Position numbers and translations under genes: made by a program. Shown here in pieces: positions 34,342 through 43,179 of a stretch of DNA of 64,000 bases. Below the pieces are notes generated by a model, which ran no database searches, was not told the origin of the DNA, and worked only from the letters and a program-made list of their open reading frames with translations. Origin of the DNA: CAZWVI01 sp964637165 (lineage in GTDB: Bacteria > Planctomycetota > UBA1135); NCBI GenBank assembly GCA_964637165.1, contig CAZWVI010000010.1:1-64000 (forward strand), read 5' to 3'. The stretch's first letter is position 1. The number at the start of each line of letters is the position of its first letter.

Positions 34342-34935
34342 CTAGTTAGCCGTTTGCTTACATTCTTCCCAGTTTTTCGCCACAAAATCCCAATTCACTA
34401 GTGAATTGAAAAATGTATCCAGGTATCCCGGGCGAGCGTTGCGGAAATCTACGTAGTACGCGTGTTCCCATACATCGCAGGTAAGTAGTGGAGTTTTGCC
34501 ATCGGTCATGGGATTGCCAGCATTTGCGGTCGCGCAAATCTCTAGGCTAGATCCGTTCCAACATAGCCACGCCCAACCAGAACCAAATTGCCCCATGGCG
34601 GCAGCTTTAAATTGAGTGACAAAATCGTCAAAAGAACCGAAATCGCGGGCGATGGCTTCGGCCAAATCACCGGCTGCGGCTCCACCTCCATTTGGACTCA
34701 TGCAATTCCAGTAGAAACTGTGATTCCAAACTTGCGCGGCTTGGTTAAATAAGCCGCCATCGGTGGTGCGAATCAATTCCTCGAGCGACTTTGAATCGTC
34801 TCCATCAGTTAATTCATTCAGTTTGTTTACGTAAGCAGCGTGGTGCTTGCCGTGATGGTAATCAAAGGTCTCGGCGCTAATGTACGGAGCGAGGGCATCT
34901 TTGGCGAAAGGTAGTTCTGGTAGTTTGTAGGCCAT
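34342..34935 (-). CDS. sodB: superoxide dismutase, Fe/Mn family (Fe-like)
   Basis: About 197 residues from the ATG at 34935; the longer frame to 34980 adds a non-family N-terminus. It converts superoxide to peroxide and oxygen in the cytosol. The four metal ligands are seen in HHGKHHAAYV, QVWNHSFYWNCM, and DVWEHAYYVDFRN (Asp and His). The features AAQVWNHSFYW and GSGWAWL, and a Gln in the position typical of FeSOD (GQFGSGWAW), favour iron. The length equals that of E. coli SodB plus a few residues. It is divergent from the GT-C/TPR gene with only 37 bases between starts. Confidence 0.94.
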   Translation of the reverse strand: MAYKLPELPFAKDALAPYISAETFDYHHGKHHAAYVNKLNELTDGDDSKSLEELIRTTDGGLFNQAAQVWNHSFYWNCMSPNGGGAAAGDLAEAIARDFGSFDDFVTQFKAAAMGQFGSGWAWLCWNGSSLEICATANAGNPMTDGKTPLLTCDVWEHAYYVDFRNARPGYLDTFFNSLVNWDFVAKNWEECKQTAN

Positions 34936-34972
34936 TGTGTTTTGTTTTGGGGCAGAGCAAATATAGGACATA

Positions 34973-37111
34973 ATGAGCACAACTCAAGACCGGATACACT
35001 CAAAATCTGAAAACATGCAACGTAGGCCCCACCTCTACATACTAGGAATCTGCGCCCTCATGGCGGCAGTCCGCAGCCTGCTATTAATTAGCGAATGGGG
35101 CGATAATCCATTTACCAGTATCCCAATTGAAGACGCCGCCGCCGCATGGGATGCCGCCGGCCGCATTGCCGCTGGCCAACTAGTCGATTCGCAGCCATTC
35201 ATGTCGGCACCACTTTATCTATGGATGTTAGCCACCGTGCGCACTCTGGGATTTGGACTGCCAACATTATTTGGACTACAAATCTTGCTATGGGCAGGAA
35301 GCGGTTACCTACTCGGCAAATACGCGTGGAATTTCTTCTCACGCACACTTCACAGCGCAAAAGTTTTACCCGCAACACTGCTCTGTTGCGCCTTCTTCCT
35401 GTGGTTGCCCGAACCATGGATGAGTTGCGGTCGCGTCCTTAATTCAAATTTGCAAATCCTGTTGGCAGTTTTCCTAATGAGTGAACTTAGCCAAATCAAA
35501 AAGCATCGCCTTGGTTTTGCACTTGGCCTGAACGTACTTGCCAATCCCCCATTCTTACTCGCACTCCTATTAATTCCGATTTATCTTTGGCGCCGCCAGC
35601 AAACCAAGCTGGCAATTAACACCATCGCAATTGCTCTACTTTGCATCGCGCCTGCCACTATCCACAACTACTCAGCATCTGGAGAATTCATTCCTGTTAG
35701 CGCCCAAGCCGGCCTCACTTTCGCGCACGGAAATAATTCTGGAAGCAACGGTTTTTACCATGCGATTGAAGGGGTCAGCGCCGAGCGACAACGACAAAAC
35801 ACCGATGCAATTGCCTTGGTCGCTCAACAAACTGGGATTAGTTCTTGGTCAGGGACTTCAAGTTTTTTCTTCAAGCAGGGCTTTCATTGGATAAGTAGCA
35901 ACATAGTCGCAGCAACCACAAACTTCGCTACCAAGTTTATTTTATTCTTTAGCGAATTCGGTTACGGCGATGTTTACCAAGCTCGACTGGAAGCTGCCGC
36001 CGGACTTAGTAGTCATCCGGGGCCAGCGTTATTTGGTGGTTTACTGCTGTGGCCAGCACTTATTGGCTTAATCATGCTTGCGCGCAAACGCCAATTAAGT
36101 GCTAGCGAAATCATTTGTATAGGAATCCCTCTCATCACCGTGGTGCTATTTTTCTACAGTCCGAGATACCGTATGCCGGCCCTGCCAGTCATCACCTTAC
36201 TTGCAACGTGGTTAATTTATTCGGGACCTAGACACAGCGCACTACTTAGTGTTGGATTAATTATTCCATTTTTTATTCAATCTGATGCTGAACAGTTCCG
36301 CCCAAACTTCCTGTCCAAACTTGGTGCACTTCATTTCCAGCAAGGCGACTTAAACAAGGCCGCCGATGTTTATCGACAGTCATTTAATCTTGGCAACTTG
36401 GAAGCTGGCCCAAGCTTGGGTCATACTTTGCGACTACTTGGCGATCATCAAAACGCGATGAGAATATTAAGTGAGTCCGCGGAACAACTTCCAGACAGCG
36501 CACACGCGCAACGCAGTTATGCGGTCGCGCTTGCCAGTGCTGGCGACTTCAAAACTGCCAAGTTGCACTTTGAAAAAGCTATCGCCCTCGAGCCAGCTGA
36601 TTGGGAAGCACCATCTGGATTGGGCAATGTTTTTGCAAGTCTCGGGGAAGCCGCAAAAGCTGAAGAGGCCTACCGCCTCTCACTTAAATTGAATCCAAAC
36701 TTCGCCTCGGCTTGGTTGAATTTGGGAGTTTTGCTTGAAACTACACGTCCTAAGGAAGCACTGCAAGCCTATCGTGCGGCGGTCGGGGTTGACCCGCAAA
36801 TGGTTCCGGCCCTACTAAGTTTGGCCAGCCTGCTGGCAACTTGCCCAAATGCAGAATTGCGCAACGGGCGGGAGGCGAAACAAATTTTGGCAATGTTTGG
36901 CCCCGTCGAGAGCCTCGACCTTGGGATTTTAGAAATCCATGCCGCGGCGGAGGCCGCGCTTGGCAACTGGGAGCAGGCCATTGAGCAACAATCCAAGGTT
37001 GCTAAGGCATTTGCCGACCGGGTGAGTTCCCCCGACGATCCCGCGCTCGAAGCCGCCCACCAAGCTCGCTACGCTCTGGACGCATATCGGGCCAACCGGT
37101 TACGATTTTAA
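34973..37111 (+). CDS. GT-C-like membrane glycosyltransferase with C-terminal TPR repeats
   Basis: This 712-residue protein has an N-terminal segment, about ten membrane helices to residue 435, and a C-terminal region of TPR repeats (about 440-700: GDLNKAADVYRQSFNLG, GDFKTAKLHFEKAIALEPAD, GEAAKAEEAYRLSLKLNPNF, KEALQAYRAAVGVDP). After the first helix, PIEDAAAAWDAAGRIAAG resembles the acidic loop of ArnT/PMT-like GT-C enzymes, which use a polyprenyl-phosphate sugar donor at the periplasmic face. TMTC-like O-mannosyltransferases share this membrane-plus-TPR layout. Function is inferred. An alternative start is the ATG at 35015. Confidence 0.8.
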   Translation: MSTTQDRIHSKSENMQRRPHLYILGICALMAAVRSLLLISEWGDNPFTSIPIEDAAAAWDAAGRIAAGQLVDSQPFMSAPLYLWMLATVRTLGFGLPTLFGLQILLWAGSGYLLGKYAWNFFSRTLHSAKVLPATLLCCAFFLWLPEPWMSCGRVLNSNLQILLAVFLMSELSQIKKHRLGFALGLNVLANPPFLLALLLIPIYLWRRQQTKLAINTIAIALLCIAPATIHNYSASGEFIPVSAQAGLTFAHGNNSGSNGFYHAIEGVSAERQRQNTDAIALVAQQTGISSWSGTSSFFFKQGFHWISSNIVAATTNFATKFILFFSEFGYGDVYQARLEAAAGLSSHPGPALFGGLLLWPALIGLIMLARKRQLSASEIICIGIPLITVVLFFYSPRYRMPALPVITLLATWLIYSGPRHSALLSVGLIIPFFIQSDAEQFRPNFLSKLGALHFQQGDLNKAADVYRQSFNLGNLEAGPSLGHTLRLLGDHQNAMRILSESAEQLPDSAHAQRSYAVALASAGDFKTAKLHFEKAIALEPADWEAPSGLGNVFASLGEAAKAEEAYRLSLKLNPNFASAWLNLGVLLETTRPKEALQAYRAAVGVDPQMVPALLSLASLLATCPNAELRNGREAKQILAMFGPVESLDLGILEIHAAAEAALGNWEQAIEQQSKVAKAFADRVSSPDDPALEAAHQARYALDAYRANRLRF

Positions 37112-37136
37112 CGATGTAAAACGTAGGATTGTGGCG

Positions 37137-39596
37137 ATGCCCGCTAAGCAACCTCGTTCCCGAACTACCGTCTCCCCCGCCTCACGGAAATTGCGCAATA
37201 ATGAACTGCGCTGGACCTGCCCAAAATCGTGGATTCCCAAGAGCCGCAAGTCGGGCGGCGACCCACTGTCGAACTTCATCGGGCAAGAACGCGCACTTGA
37301 AGCCTTGGAGATGGGTCTTTCAGTAGACGCACCGGGCTACAACATTTTTGTGGCCGGCCTTGAAAGTGGGCAAAAGTTCGCAACTCTGGCCCCTTTGCTA
37401 GAACGGGTGCGCATGAACTGCCAGGGTATGCGCGACCATGTATACGTACATAATTTTGACGACCCAGTACGGCCACAACATTTAAGCTTGCCGAGCGGAA
37501 GTGGCAATCAGTTGGCTCAAGCAATGCGCGACTGGATTGCTGCACTACGCCGCGAAATTCCGCGCGCACTAAATTCAAGTGAACATCAAAGCCGCCGCGA
37601 AAAATTGATTAGGCGTTACGCCAATGCTGAAGAACAACTCTTCCGCCGACTTTCGCGGCGCGCCGGAACTGCGGGATTGAGTTTGATTCAAGTAGAAGAT
37701 GAAAGTGGAACTCATCCAGATTTCTTTTTTCCAGTTGACGACAGTGCCATTCCTTTAAATGAAGTTGCCAAGCTCGCGGATGGGAAACGCCCTAGCGAGG
37801 CCAAATTGCGGCGCTTAAAAATGGCCCGCGAAGGATTGTTGGAGCAATTGCAAAAAGCCAGCCACAAATCACGTCTTTTGGGATTGCGCTTAAACCGTGA
37901 AGTGCAAAATTTGGATGAGCTACGCGTTCAAAACCTTGTTCAAGGATTAACTATTGCCACTTCTGAAGAAGTTGACTGCGACGAAGAGCTGGCCGCGTGG
38001 CTCGGCTCATGCGCAGGATTTGCATTGCGCAACTTACAACTTTTTTATCGCCCAGAAGATCAACAAGCCGACGACGACGATAGCGAGCAGATTGGCTTAG
38101 AAGTCTTTGAAGTTAATGTTGTCCGCTCGGCGCCCAGCGACGACTGTCCAACTATTTTTGAAATTCACCCCAACTACTCGAATTTATTTGGAGCTGTTGA
38201 GCGGCGGCGATTGGGGTCAGGCCCAGGTTTTTTCCACTTGGCAATTCGCCCTGGATCGCTATTGGCGGCTGATGGTGGGGTTTTAGTGTTGCATGCGCGT
38301 GATATTTTGAAGGAGGCCGAAGTGTGGCGCGCACTAAAACGCACACTCCAAAACCACGTGTTGGAAATCCATACACTCGAAGGTTTATCGCCACTTGGAG
38401 TAACCGGTGTGCGCCCAGAACCAGCACCGATTGACTTGAAAGTTGTACTGGTTGGTGAGTCGGAGCTTTATGAAACTTTGCAAGAAAGTGATTATGATTT
38501 CGATGACATCTTTAAAGTAAAAGCCGAATTCGATGAGGAAAAATCTTTAGAGCAACGTAATGTCACTCAACTTTGCCACGCCTTGCGCGAACGCGCCAAG
38601 GACGAAGAGTTGTTGCCGTTTTCAGTCTCGGGACTGCAAGCACTAGTTGAAAGAGCAGTGCGTGATGCCGGGCGACGTTCGCGAATTTCGGCCCGCGTCA
38701 ATGACCTTTTCGACTATGCGCGCGAGGCCAATTACTGGGCGCGCAAGAGCCGTAAACGGCGCATTGACCGTAGCGCCGTAGATCGCGCGCGCCAACAGTT
38801 CCGTCATCAACATGACCTCGAACCGGAGTGGCATAAGCGTTCAGTACTTGAAGGTGTTCAACGTATTGACACCGATGGCGCAGTGGTCGCCAGCATCAAC
38901 GCCTTGACGGTAGTCAGCATCGGCCCGTTAAGTTCTGGACGGGTTGCGCGCATTAGCGCCAGCGTTGCAACCGGCGACGACTCGTGCCTAAACATCGAAC
39001 GCGAAGTTGATCTTAGTGGTCCAATTCACAATAAAGGCATGTTGATTTTGGAAAGTTTCATGCGCAATCGATTTGGACAAAAACGTGCACTTCCGATTAA
39101 AGCGGCGATTGCCTTTGATCAAAGTTATGGGCCAATTGATGGCGACTCCGCCTCAAGCACCGAAACTTACGCGCTACTTTCGGCGATTGGTGGATTCCCC
39201 TTACGCCAAGATTTGGCGGTCACTGGAGCGGTGAGCATGGATGGCGATATTCTCGCAATCGGTGGTGCCAATGAAAAAATTGCCGGATTTTTCGAATTGT
39301 GTAATGCGCGCGGCCTGACCGGTTCGCAAGGTGTCCTGATTCCGGCCAGCAACGTGGACGACCTCATGCTCGAAGACGACTTGTTGGACGCATGCAAAGC
39401 TGGCAAGTTCCATCTCTACGCGATCGACAATATCGACCAGGGGATTAGTTTGCTGAGCGGTCTTGCTGCTGGGCGGCGGCGCAAAGATGGCAACTTCCCA
39501 CCCGATACAGTGATGGGGCTAGTTGAGGCTGGGCTCGCGCAGTTTGCCGCGGACGATAAAGAAAGTACCACCGACAAGAAAAACCAAAAAGAGTAG
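37137..39596 (+). CDS. Lon-related (LonB/YcbZ-type) ATP-dependent protease
   Basis: About 819 residues from the ATG at 37137; a GTG six bases earlier is also possible. The layout is that of Lon-related proteases: N-terminal FIGQERALEALEMGLSVDAPGYNIFVAG, a long helical insert, an AAA+ part with DILKEAEVWRALKRTL and FDDIFKVKAEFDE, and a C-terminal Lon protease domain. The catalytic Ser is in DGDSASSTETYALLSA and the Lys in GGANEKIAGFFELC. The expected P-loop reads AGLESGQKFAT, without the usual GK[ST], as in some relatives of this branch. It probably degrades proteins in the cytosol. Confidence 0.88.
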   Translation: MPAKQPRSRTTVSPASRKLRNNELRWTCPKSWIPKSRKSGGDPLSNFIGQERALEALEMGLSVDAPGYNIFVAGLESGQKFATLAPLLERVRMNCQGMRDHVYVHNFDDPVRPQHLSLPSGSGNQLAQAMRDWIAALRREIPRALNSSEHQSRREKLIRRYANAEEQLFRRLSRRAGTAGLSLIQVEDESGTHPDFFFPVDDSAIPLNEVAKLADGKRPSEAKLRRLKMAREGLLEQLQKASHKSRLLGLRLNREVQNLDELRVQNLVQGLTIATSEEVDCDEELAAWLGSCAGFALRNLQLFYRPEDQQADDDDSEQIGLEVFEVNVVRSAPSDDCPTIFEIHPNYSNLFGAVERRRLGSGPGFFHLAIRPGSLLAADGGVLVLHARDILKEAEVWRALKRTLQNHVLEIHTLEGLSPLGVTGVRPEPAPIDLKVVLVGESELYETLQESDYDFDDIFKVKAEFDEEKSLEQRNVTQLCHALRERAKDEELLPFSVSGLQALVERAVRDAGRRSRISARVNDLFDYAREANYWARKSRKRRIDRSAVDRARQQFRHQHDLEPEWHKRSVLEGVQRIDTDGAVVASINALTVVSIGPLSSGRVARISASVATGDDSCLNIEREVDLSGPIHNKGMLILESFMRNRFGQKRALPIKAAIAFDQSYGPIDGDSASSTETYALLSAIGGFPLRQDLAVTGAVSMDGDILAIGGANEKIAGFFELCNARGLTGSQGVLIPASNVDDLMLEDDLLDACKAGKFHLYAIDNIDQGISLLSGLAAGRRRKDGNFPPDTVMGLVEAGLAQFAADDKESTTDKKNQKE

Positions 39597-39641
39597 AATC
39601 GTTCTCTTGAATAGGCCGGCAACCTGGCCGAAAACATAGCA

Positions 39642-40460
39642 ATGCGTTACTTAGACCCACACATTCACTGCGTCTCGCGGACTACCGATGATTACGAGAA
39701 CATGTACCAGGCCGGTGTTCGGGCGGTGGTTGAGCCATCTTTTTGGCTCGGTCAGCCACGAACCAGCGCCGGCACTTTTCGCGATTACTTTTTAATGATT
39801 CTCGAATGGGAGTGTGAACGCGCCGCCAACTTCGGAATTGAACATCGCTGCACAATTGGGCTAAACCCAAAAGAAGCTAACGACGTAAAATTGGCGGCTG
39901 AGGTTTTAGAAATGTTGCCTGAATTTATGACGCACCCAGGCTGCGTTGCCGTTGGCGAGTTAGGTTACGACGCAATTACTGATGCCGAAGAGCGCGCATT
40001 TATCGCGCAAGTGCTAATGGCCATCGAACATGATTTGCCAATCATGGTGCATACTCCGCACCGCGACAAAGCGCGCGGAACGCAACGCATCATCGATGTA
40101 TTAAACGACCTCGGTGCTGATAAAAGCATGACGATTGTTGACCACTCAACCGAGGAAACCACCAAGTTGATTTTGGATTCTGGCTACTGGGCTGGGCACA
40201 CTGTTTACCCTGAAACCAAGCTAACCAAGGAACGCTTCGCCAATATCTTTTTTGAATTTGGCACCGAGCGCATGACAGTTAATTCATCTGGTGATTGGGG
40301 CAAGTCTGACCCGATGGCGGTCGTGAAAACCGCGAGTTTAATTGAACGCTTAGGCGGCAACCCGGACGACATTCAAAAGCTGGTCTGGGACAATCCAGTC
40401 GAGTTCTACGGCCCAGAACGCCTGATGCTAAATAGTGAGCCTGAAAAGGTTCTCGCTTAA
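39642..40460 (+). CDS. TatD family metal-dependent hydrolase, EboB-like
   Basis: This 272-residue TIM-barrel hydrolase starts DPHIHCVSRTTDDYENM, with the HxH metal pair, and continues with AVVEPSFWLGQPRTSAGTF, IGLNPKEAND, GELGYDAI, PIMVHTPHRDKARGT and VDHSTEETT. These segments match the TatD-like protein EboB of ebo gene clusters much better than the DNase TatD. The ebo clusters help export or mature membrane-derived compounds in algae and bacteria. None of the other ebo genes is seen here, so the role of this solitary copy is open. A terminator follows 81 bases on. Confidence 0.83.
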   Translation: MRYLDPHIHCVSRTTDDYENMYQAGVRAVVEPSFWLGQPRTSAGTFRDYFLMILEWECERAANFGIEHRCTIGLNPKEANDVKLAAEVLEMLPEFMTHPGCVAVGELGYDAITDAEERAFIAQVLMAIEHDLPIMVHTPHRDKARGTQRIIDVLNDLGADKSMTIVDHSTEETTKLILDSGYWAGHTVYPETKLTKERFANIFFEFGTERMTVNSSGDWGKSDPMAVVKTASLIERLGGNPDDIQKLVWDNPVEFYGPERLMLNSEPEKVLA

Positions 40461-40540
40461 TTAAGTAACCACCCTTTTAAAGGGGGCTAATCTGCCACGG
40501 AAGCACCCACCGCATTGGGAAAGTCTTCTGGGGATGAAAC
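40461..40540 (+). other. 3' untranslated stretch, possible small RNA
   Basis: The stretch after the hydrolase stop holds a short hairpin (CCCTTTTAAAGGG) and a G/C-rich segment GGAAGCACCCACCGC, faintly like the 3' part of 6S RNA. A matching 5' half is not seen, so this stays an open possibility. A terminator follows at once. Confidence 0.25.
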
Positions 40541-40574
40541 GCGCCGCCGGCCCACTAGGTCGACGGCGCTTTTT
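40541..40574 (+). terminator. intrinsic terminator after the EboB-like gene
   Basis: GCGCCG (40541-40546) pairs with CGGCGC (40564-40569); GGCC/GGTC extends the stem inside. A run of five T follows directly. A repeat copy begins seven bases later. Confidence 0.85.
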
Positions 40575-40580
40575 GCATTC

Positions 40581-40606
40581 AGACTCTGACCCCAACAATT
40601 GGGTCA
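40581..40606 (+). repeat. dispersed palindromic repeat, copy 6
   Basis: AGACTCTGACCCCAA, CAAT, TGGGTCA. It lies between the terminator and the stop of the convergent htrA-like gene. Confidence 0.92.
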
Positions 40607-40609
40607 CAA

Positions 40610-41647
40610 TTATCCTTTAGAACCCGCTGTTACGCGCAGCTTCAGCCCACGCTTCCCGCGCCAAACTTCCAATTCCAATTCTTGGCCTGGGCGAGTGGCG
40701 GCAATTCTGGCCCTCAGATGGCCGGCACCAAATATTTCAACGCCATCAACACTCAAAATTACATCATTCTTTTTTACTCCGCCGCGGTCGGCTGGAGAGT
40801 CGGGACCGATTTTTTCTACTAGCGCACCGCGCGCTTTTGCAAGCCCTTTGCTGTTCGCGGTGGTGGCATTTATATCGGCAACCTTAACACCAAAGTAGGC
40901 TCGTTTTACCTCCCCGTACTTGACTAAATCCTCGACCACGTTTTGTGCAATCAAAGATGGCACCGCGTAGGAAATTCCCTGCCAGGCATCAACGCCGCCG
41001 ACGCTTGAACCGATTGCAGTATTCACACCAACTACTTCGGCGCGCATGTTCAACAACGGCCCACCCGAGGAACCGTGATCTATAAATGCATCATGCTGAA
41101 TGAAATCTTCAAAGCTTCCGGCGCTAAGCTCAAGCACCCGATGCAAACCAGAAACAACTCCCAAGGTCGAAGTTCCAGTTAAGCCAAGCGGATTGCCCAC
41201 CGCCATAATCCAATGCCCGTTGCGTAGAGAATCACTGTTGCCCCACGACAATTGACGATGCGCAAAGCCTTCAGGTATTTTTACTACGGCAAGATCAGTT
41301 TTGGGATCGACGCCAAGCGGGTCGCCCCAAGTGAAACGCCCATCATGTAAAGTGACGCGCAACTTTGAATTCATATCACCCACAACATGATTGTTAGTAA
41401 CAACTAATCCGCGCATGGCATCAATGACGAAACCAGTGCCGGCGCCACTTTGCTTGCCGTGCGCACCGCGTTGATCAACACGCAAAAAAACCATCGCCCC
41501 GAGCGCTTGGTCGGCCAAGCTCGCACTCGATTCAGAAAGTTCCAGCAATTTGCCCGGACCTTCAGGAAGCGATGACTTGAGCGAAGATTCAAAAAGAGTC
41601 CCCGCCAACAGCATGGCAATGGCGAAGAAAAGAGGAATGCGTATCAT
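40610..41647 (-). CDS. HtrA/DegP-like serine protease with one PDZ domain
   Basis: This 345-residue S1C protease has an N-terminal signal anchor (PLFFAIAMLLAGTLFES), then a trypsin-like domain with the triad His in VVTNNHVVGD, Asp in KTDLAVVKIP and Ser in DHGSSGGPLLN, then one PDZ domain from about residue 255 (YFGVKVADINA, GPDSPADRGGVKKNDVIL). It should degrade misfolded proteins in the periplasm. A single PDZ domain fits the DegS-like or short DegP class. It stands alone between two convergent and divergent forward genes. Confidence 0.94.
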   Translation of the reverse strand: MIRIPLFFAIAMLLAGTLFESSLKSSLPEGPGKLLELSESSASLADQALGAMVFLRVDQRGAHGKQSGAGTGFVIDAMRGLVVTNNHVVGDMNSKLRVTLHDGRFTWGDPLGVDPKTDLAVVKIPEGFAHRQLSWGNSDSLRNGHWIMAVGNPLGLTGTSTLGVVSGLHRVLELSAGSFEDFIQHDAFIDHGSSGGPLLNMRAEVVGVNTAIGSSVGGVDAWQGISYAVPSLIAQNVVEDLVKYGEVKRAYFGVKVADINATTANSKGLAKARGALVEKIGPDSPADRGGVKKNDVILSVDGVEIFGAGHLRARIAATRPGQELELEVWRGKRGLKLRVTAGSKG

Positions 41648-41709
41648 TGTTGCTTAGTTTAGCGATTAGGTTTGAACTGCAATCGCCAGCCATCTAATCT
41701 AACAATCTC

Positions 41710-43170
41710 ATGCCGAAAAAATTCTTACTCCTTACCATTGTAATTCTTGGAGCAATTCTCACCCTGCTGCTTGAACCGACTGCAAATGGCTCTACTAAGG
41801 AACAAACGCCCGGTCTTTTTGAGGAGTCGTCCAAAATAAGCGATCGCAATAGCGCGAGTGTTGGCGAAGCACAGCAACTTGAGGACCAGCGGACGGAAAT
41901 TGAAGAGCAAGCAGCCATTGATGTGGCTAAGGATCCGGAGTTGGCGACTGTGCAGGTGAAACTATTACAGCCAAACGGACAAGCAGCTCTCGATGCGGGG
42001 ATTCTCCGCGGCAATTCAGGAAATCGCTTCGGCGCGCCCAACTTCACAAATGATGCCGCCTTCGCTGATTCTTCAGGTATTGCCCAACTGCAACTCAAGC
42101 CAGGCAGCCGCACCATTTTCACAATTGGTGGTGAACGTTGGGTAGCGCAAGAAATAACTGTCGGGGCATTGCAAAAAGGTGATCATAAATTCTTGGGTGA
42201 ATTTGTTCTCAGTCCTGCGGCAATAATTCGCGGCACGGTCTACTCACCGGACGACAAGCCGACCTTTGAGGCCAAAATATCTTTGCACAAAGACAATGAA
42301 AATGAATGGGATAACAAGTTTGCTATCAACACCACTCTTAGCAACATCAATGGTGAGTACAGTTTGGGCTCAGTTCCGCTGGGCAAATGGAAAATAATTG
42401 CGACCATCAATGATGCGCAACCGCTTATTGAAAAATTAGAACTTGCCGCTGGCGATATTAACACACTTGACTTTCACCTACAGCAAGGCGCAAGCATTAG
42501 TGGCATGGTACTTGACGAAAACGAACAAGCAATTAGCGACGCCAGAATAAAAGTATTTCGCCCGCGTGACCTAAACAATAACTGGGACTATGCAGCCACG
42601 GTTTACGATGTTCTCAATGGCGGCATCAAAGTTGATACTGATGGTAGATTTAAAGTTTATGGTTTAATCGGCGATGGCAAAGATGGCATCGCTGCTGAAG
42701 CTAGCAACTGCGAACAAAGCCTCTTGAATAATGTTCAACCAGGTGATGGCGCAATCATATATCTAAAACGAAAATTTACTTTGGAAGGTCAATTATTGGC
42801 CGCTGACGGCAGCCCCGCAGCAAATACCAGAATTAGCCTAGTGAACAAATCTCCAGATGGCAATTGGTCTCAGGGTGCCCGAACAGACGAAAATGGCAAC
42901 TTTAATCTTGAGAGCTTAAGTAAAGCAAACTGGAACCTACTGGTCGATTGCGAATTCGGCTCAATCAACAAGAGTATAGATTTAAACGAAGCGTCAGAGC
43001 ATGTTTACCAACCAGAGGCAACTAATTGTTTAACCGTTGTTGTTGTTGACTCACACAATAACCCTATTTCAGATATCAACATCAATATTCAAAAAGAGAA
43101 TGGGGATGATGATTATTTAAGTAATTCTCAAAACCGCAATACGCGCAGTGACGCAGCAGGTACTTGTTAG
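41710..43170 (+). CDS. carboxypeptidase-regulatory-like domain protein, first part of a split gene
   Basis: This 486-residue frame has a signal-anchor start (KKFLLLTIVILGAILTLLL), an acidic linker, and a series of beta-sandwich carboxypeptidase-regulatory-like repeats. Repeats are marked by segments such as IIRGTVYSPDDKPTFEAKISL, ISGMVLDENEQAISDARIKV, TLEGQLLAADGSPAANTRISL, each followed by a DxxGxF-type turn (TDENGNFNLESL). It ends at TAG in the middle of such a repeat (SDAAGTC, stop). The reading continues in the same frame for another 446 codons. The protein is probably secreted or surface-bound; function unknown. Confidence 0.82.
   Translation: MPKKFLLLTIVILGAILTLLLEPTANGSTKEQTPGLFEESSKISDRNSASVGEAQQLEDQRTEIEEQAAIDVAKDPELATVQVKLLQPNGQAALDAGILRGNSGNRFGAPNFTNDAAFADSSGIAQLQLKPGSRTIFTIGGERWVAQEITVGALQKGDHKFLGEFVLSPAAIIRGTVYSPDDKPTFEAKISLHKDNENEWDNKFAINTTLSNINGEYSLGSVPLGKWKIIATINDAQPLIEKLELAAGDINTLDFHLQQGASISGMVLDENEQAISDARIKVFRPRDLNNNWDYAATVYDVLNGGIKVDTDGRFKVYGLIGDGKDGIAAEASNCEQSLLNNVQPGDGAIIYLKRKFTLEGQLLAADGSPAANTRISLVNKSPDGNWSQGARTDENGNFNLESLSKANWNLLVDCEFGSINKSIDLNEASEHVYQPEATNCLTVVVVDSHNNPISDININIQKENGDDDYLSNSQNRNTRSDAAGTC
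43168..43170 (+). other. in-frame TAG interrupting one long gene
   Basis: Codon 487 of the frame starting at 41710 is TAG. The flanks GTC and FYGLNGKYKL align with GIHKFYTMKPGRYKL of a later repeat, placing the stop at a Lys-equivalent position. One base change from AAG or CAG would explain it. Confidence 0.8.
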
Positions 43171-43179
43171 TTTTATGGG

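Noticed and set aside
40461..40540. 6S RNA gene
   Set aside because: Only a short 3'-like segment is seen; the complementary 5' half would have to lie in coding sequence and is not found.
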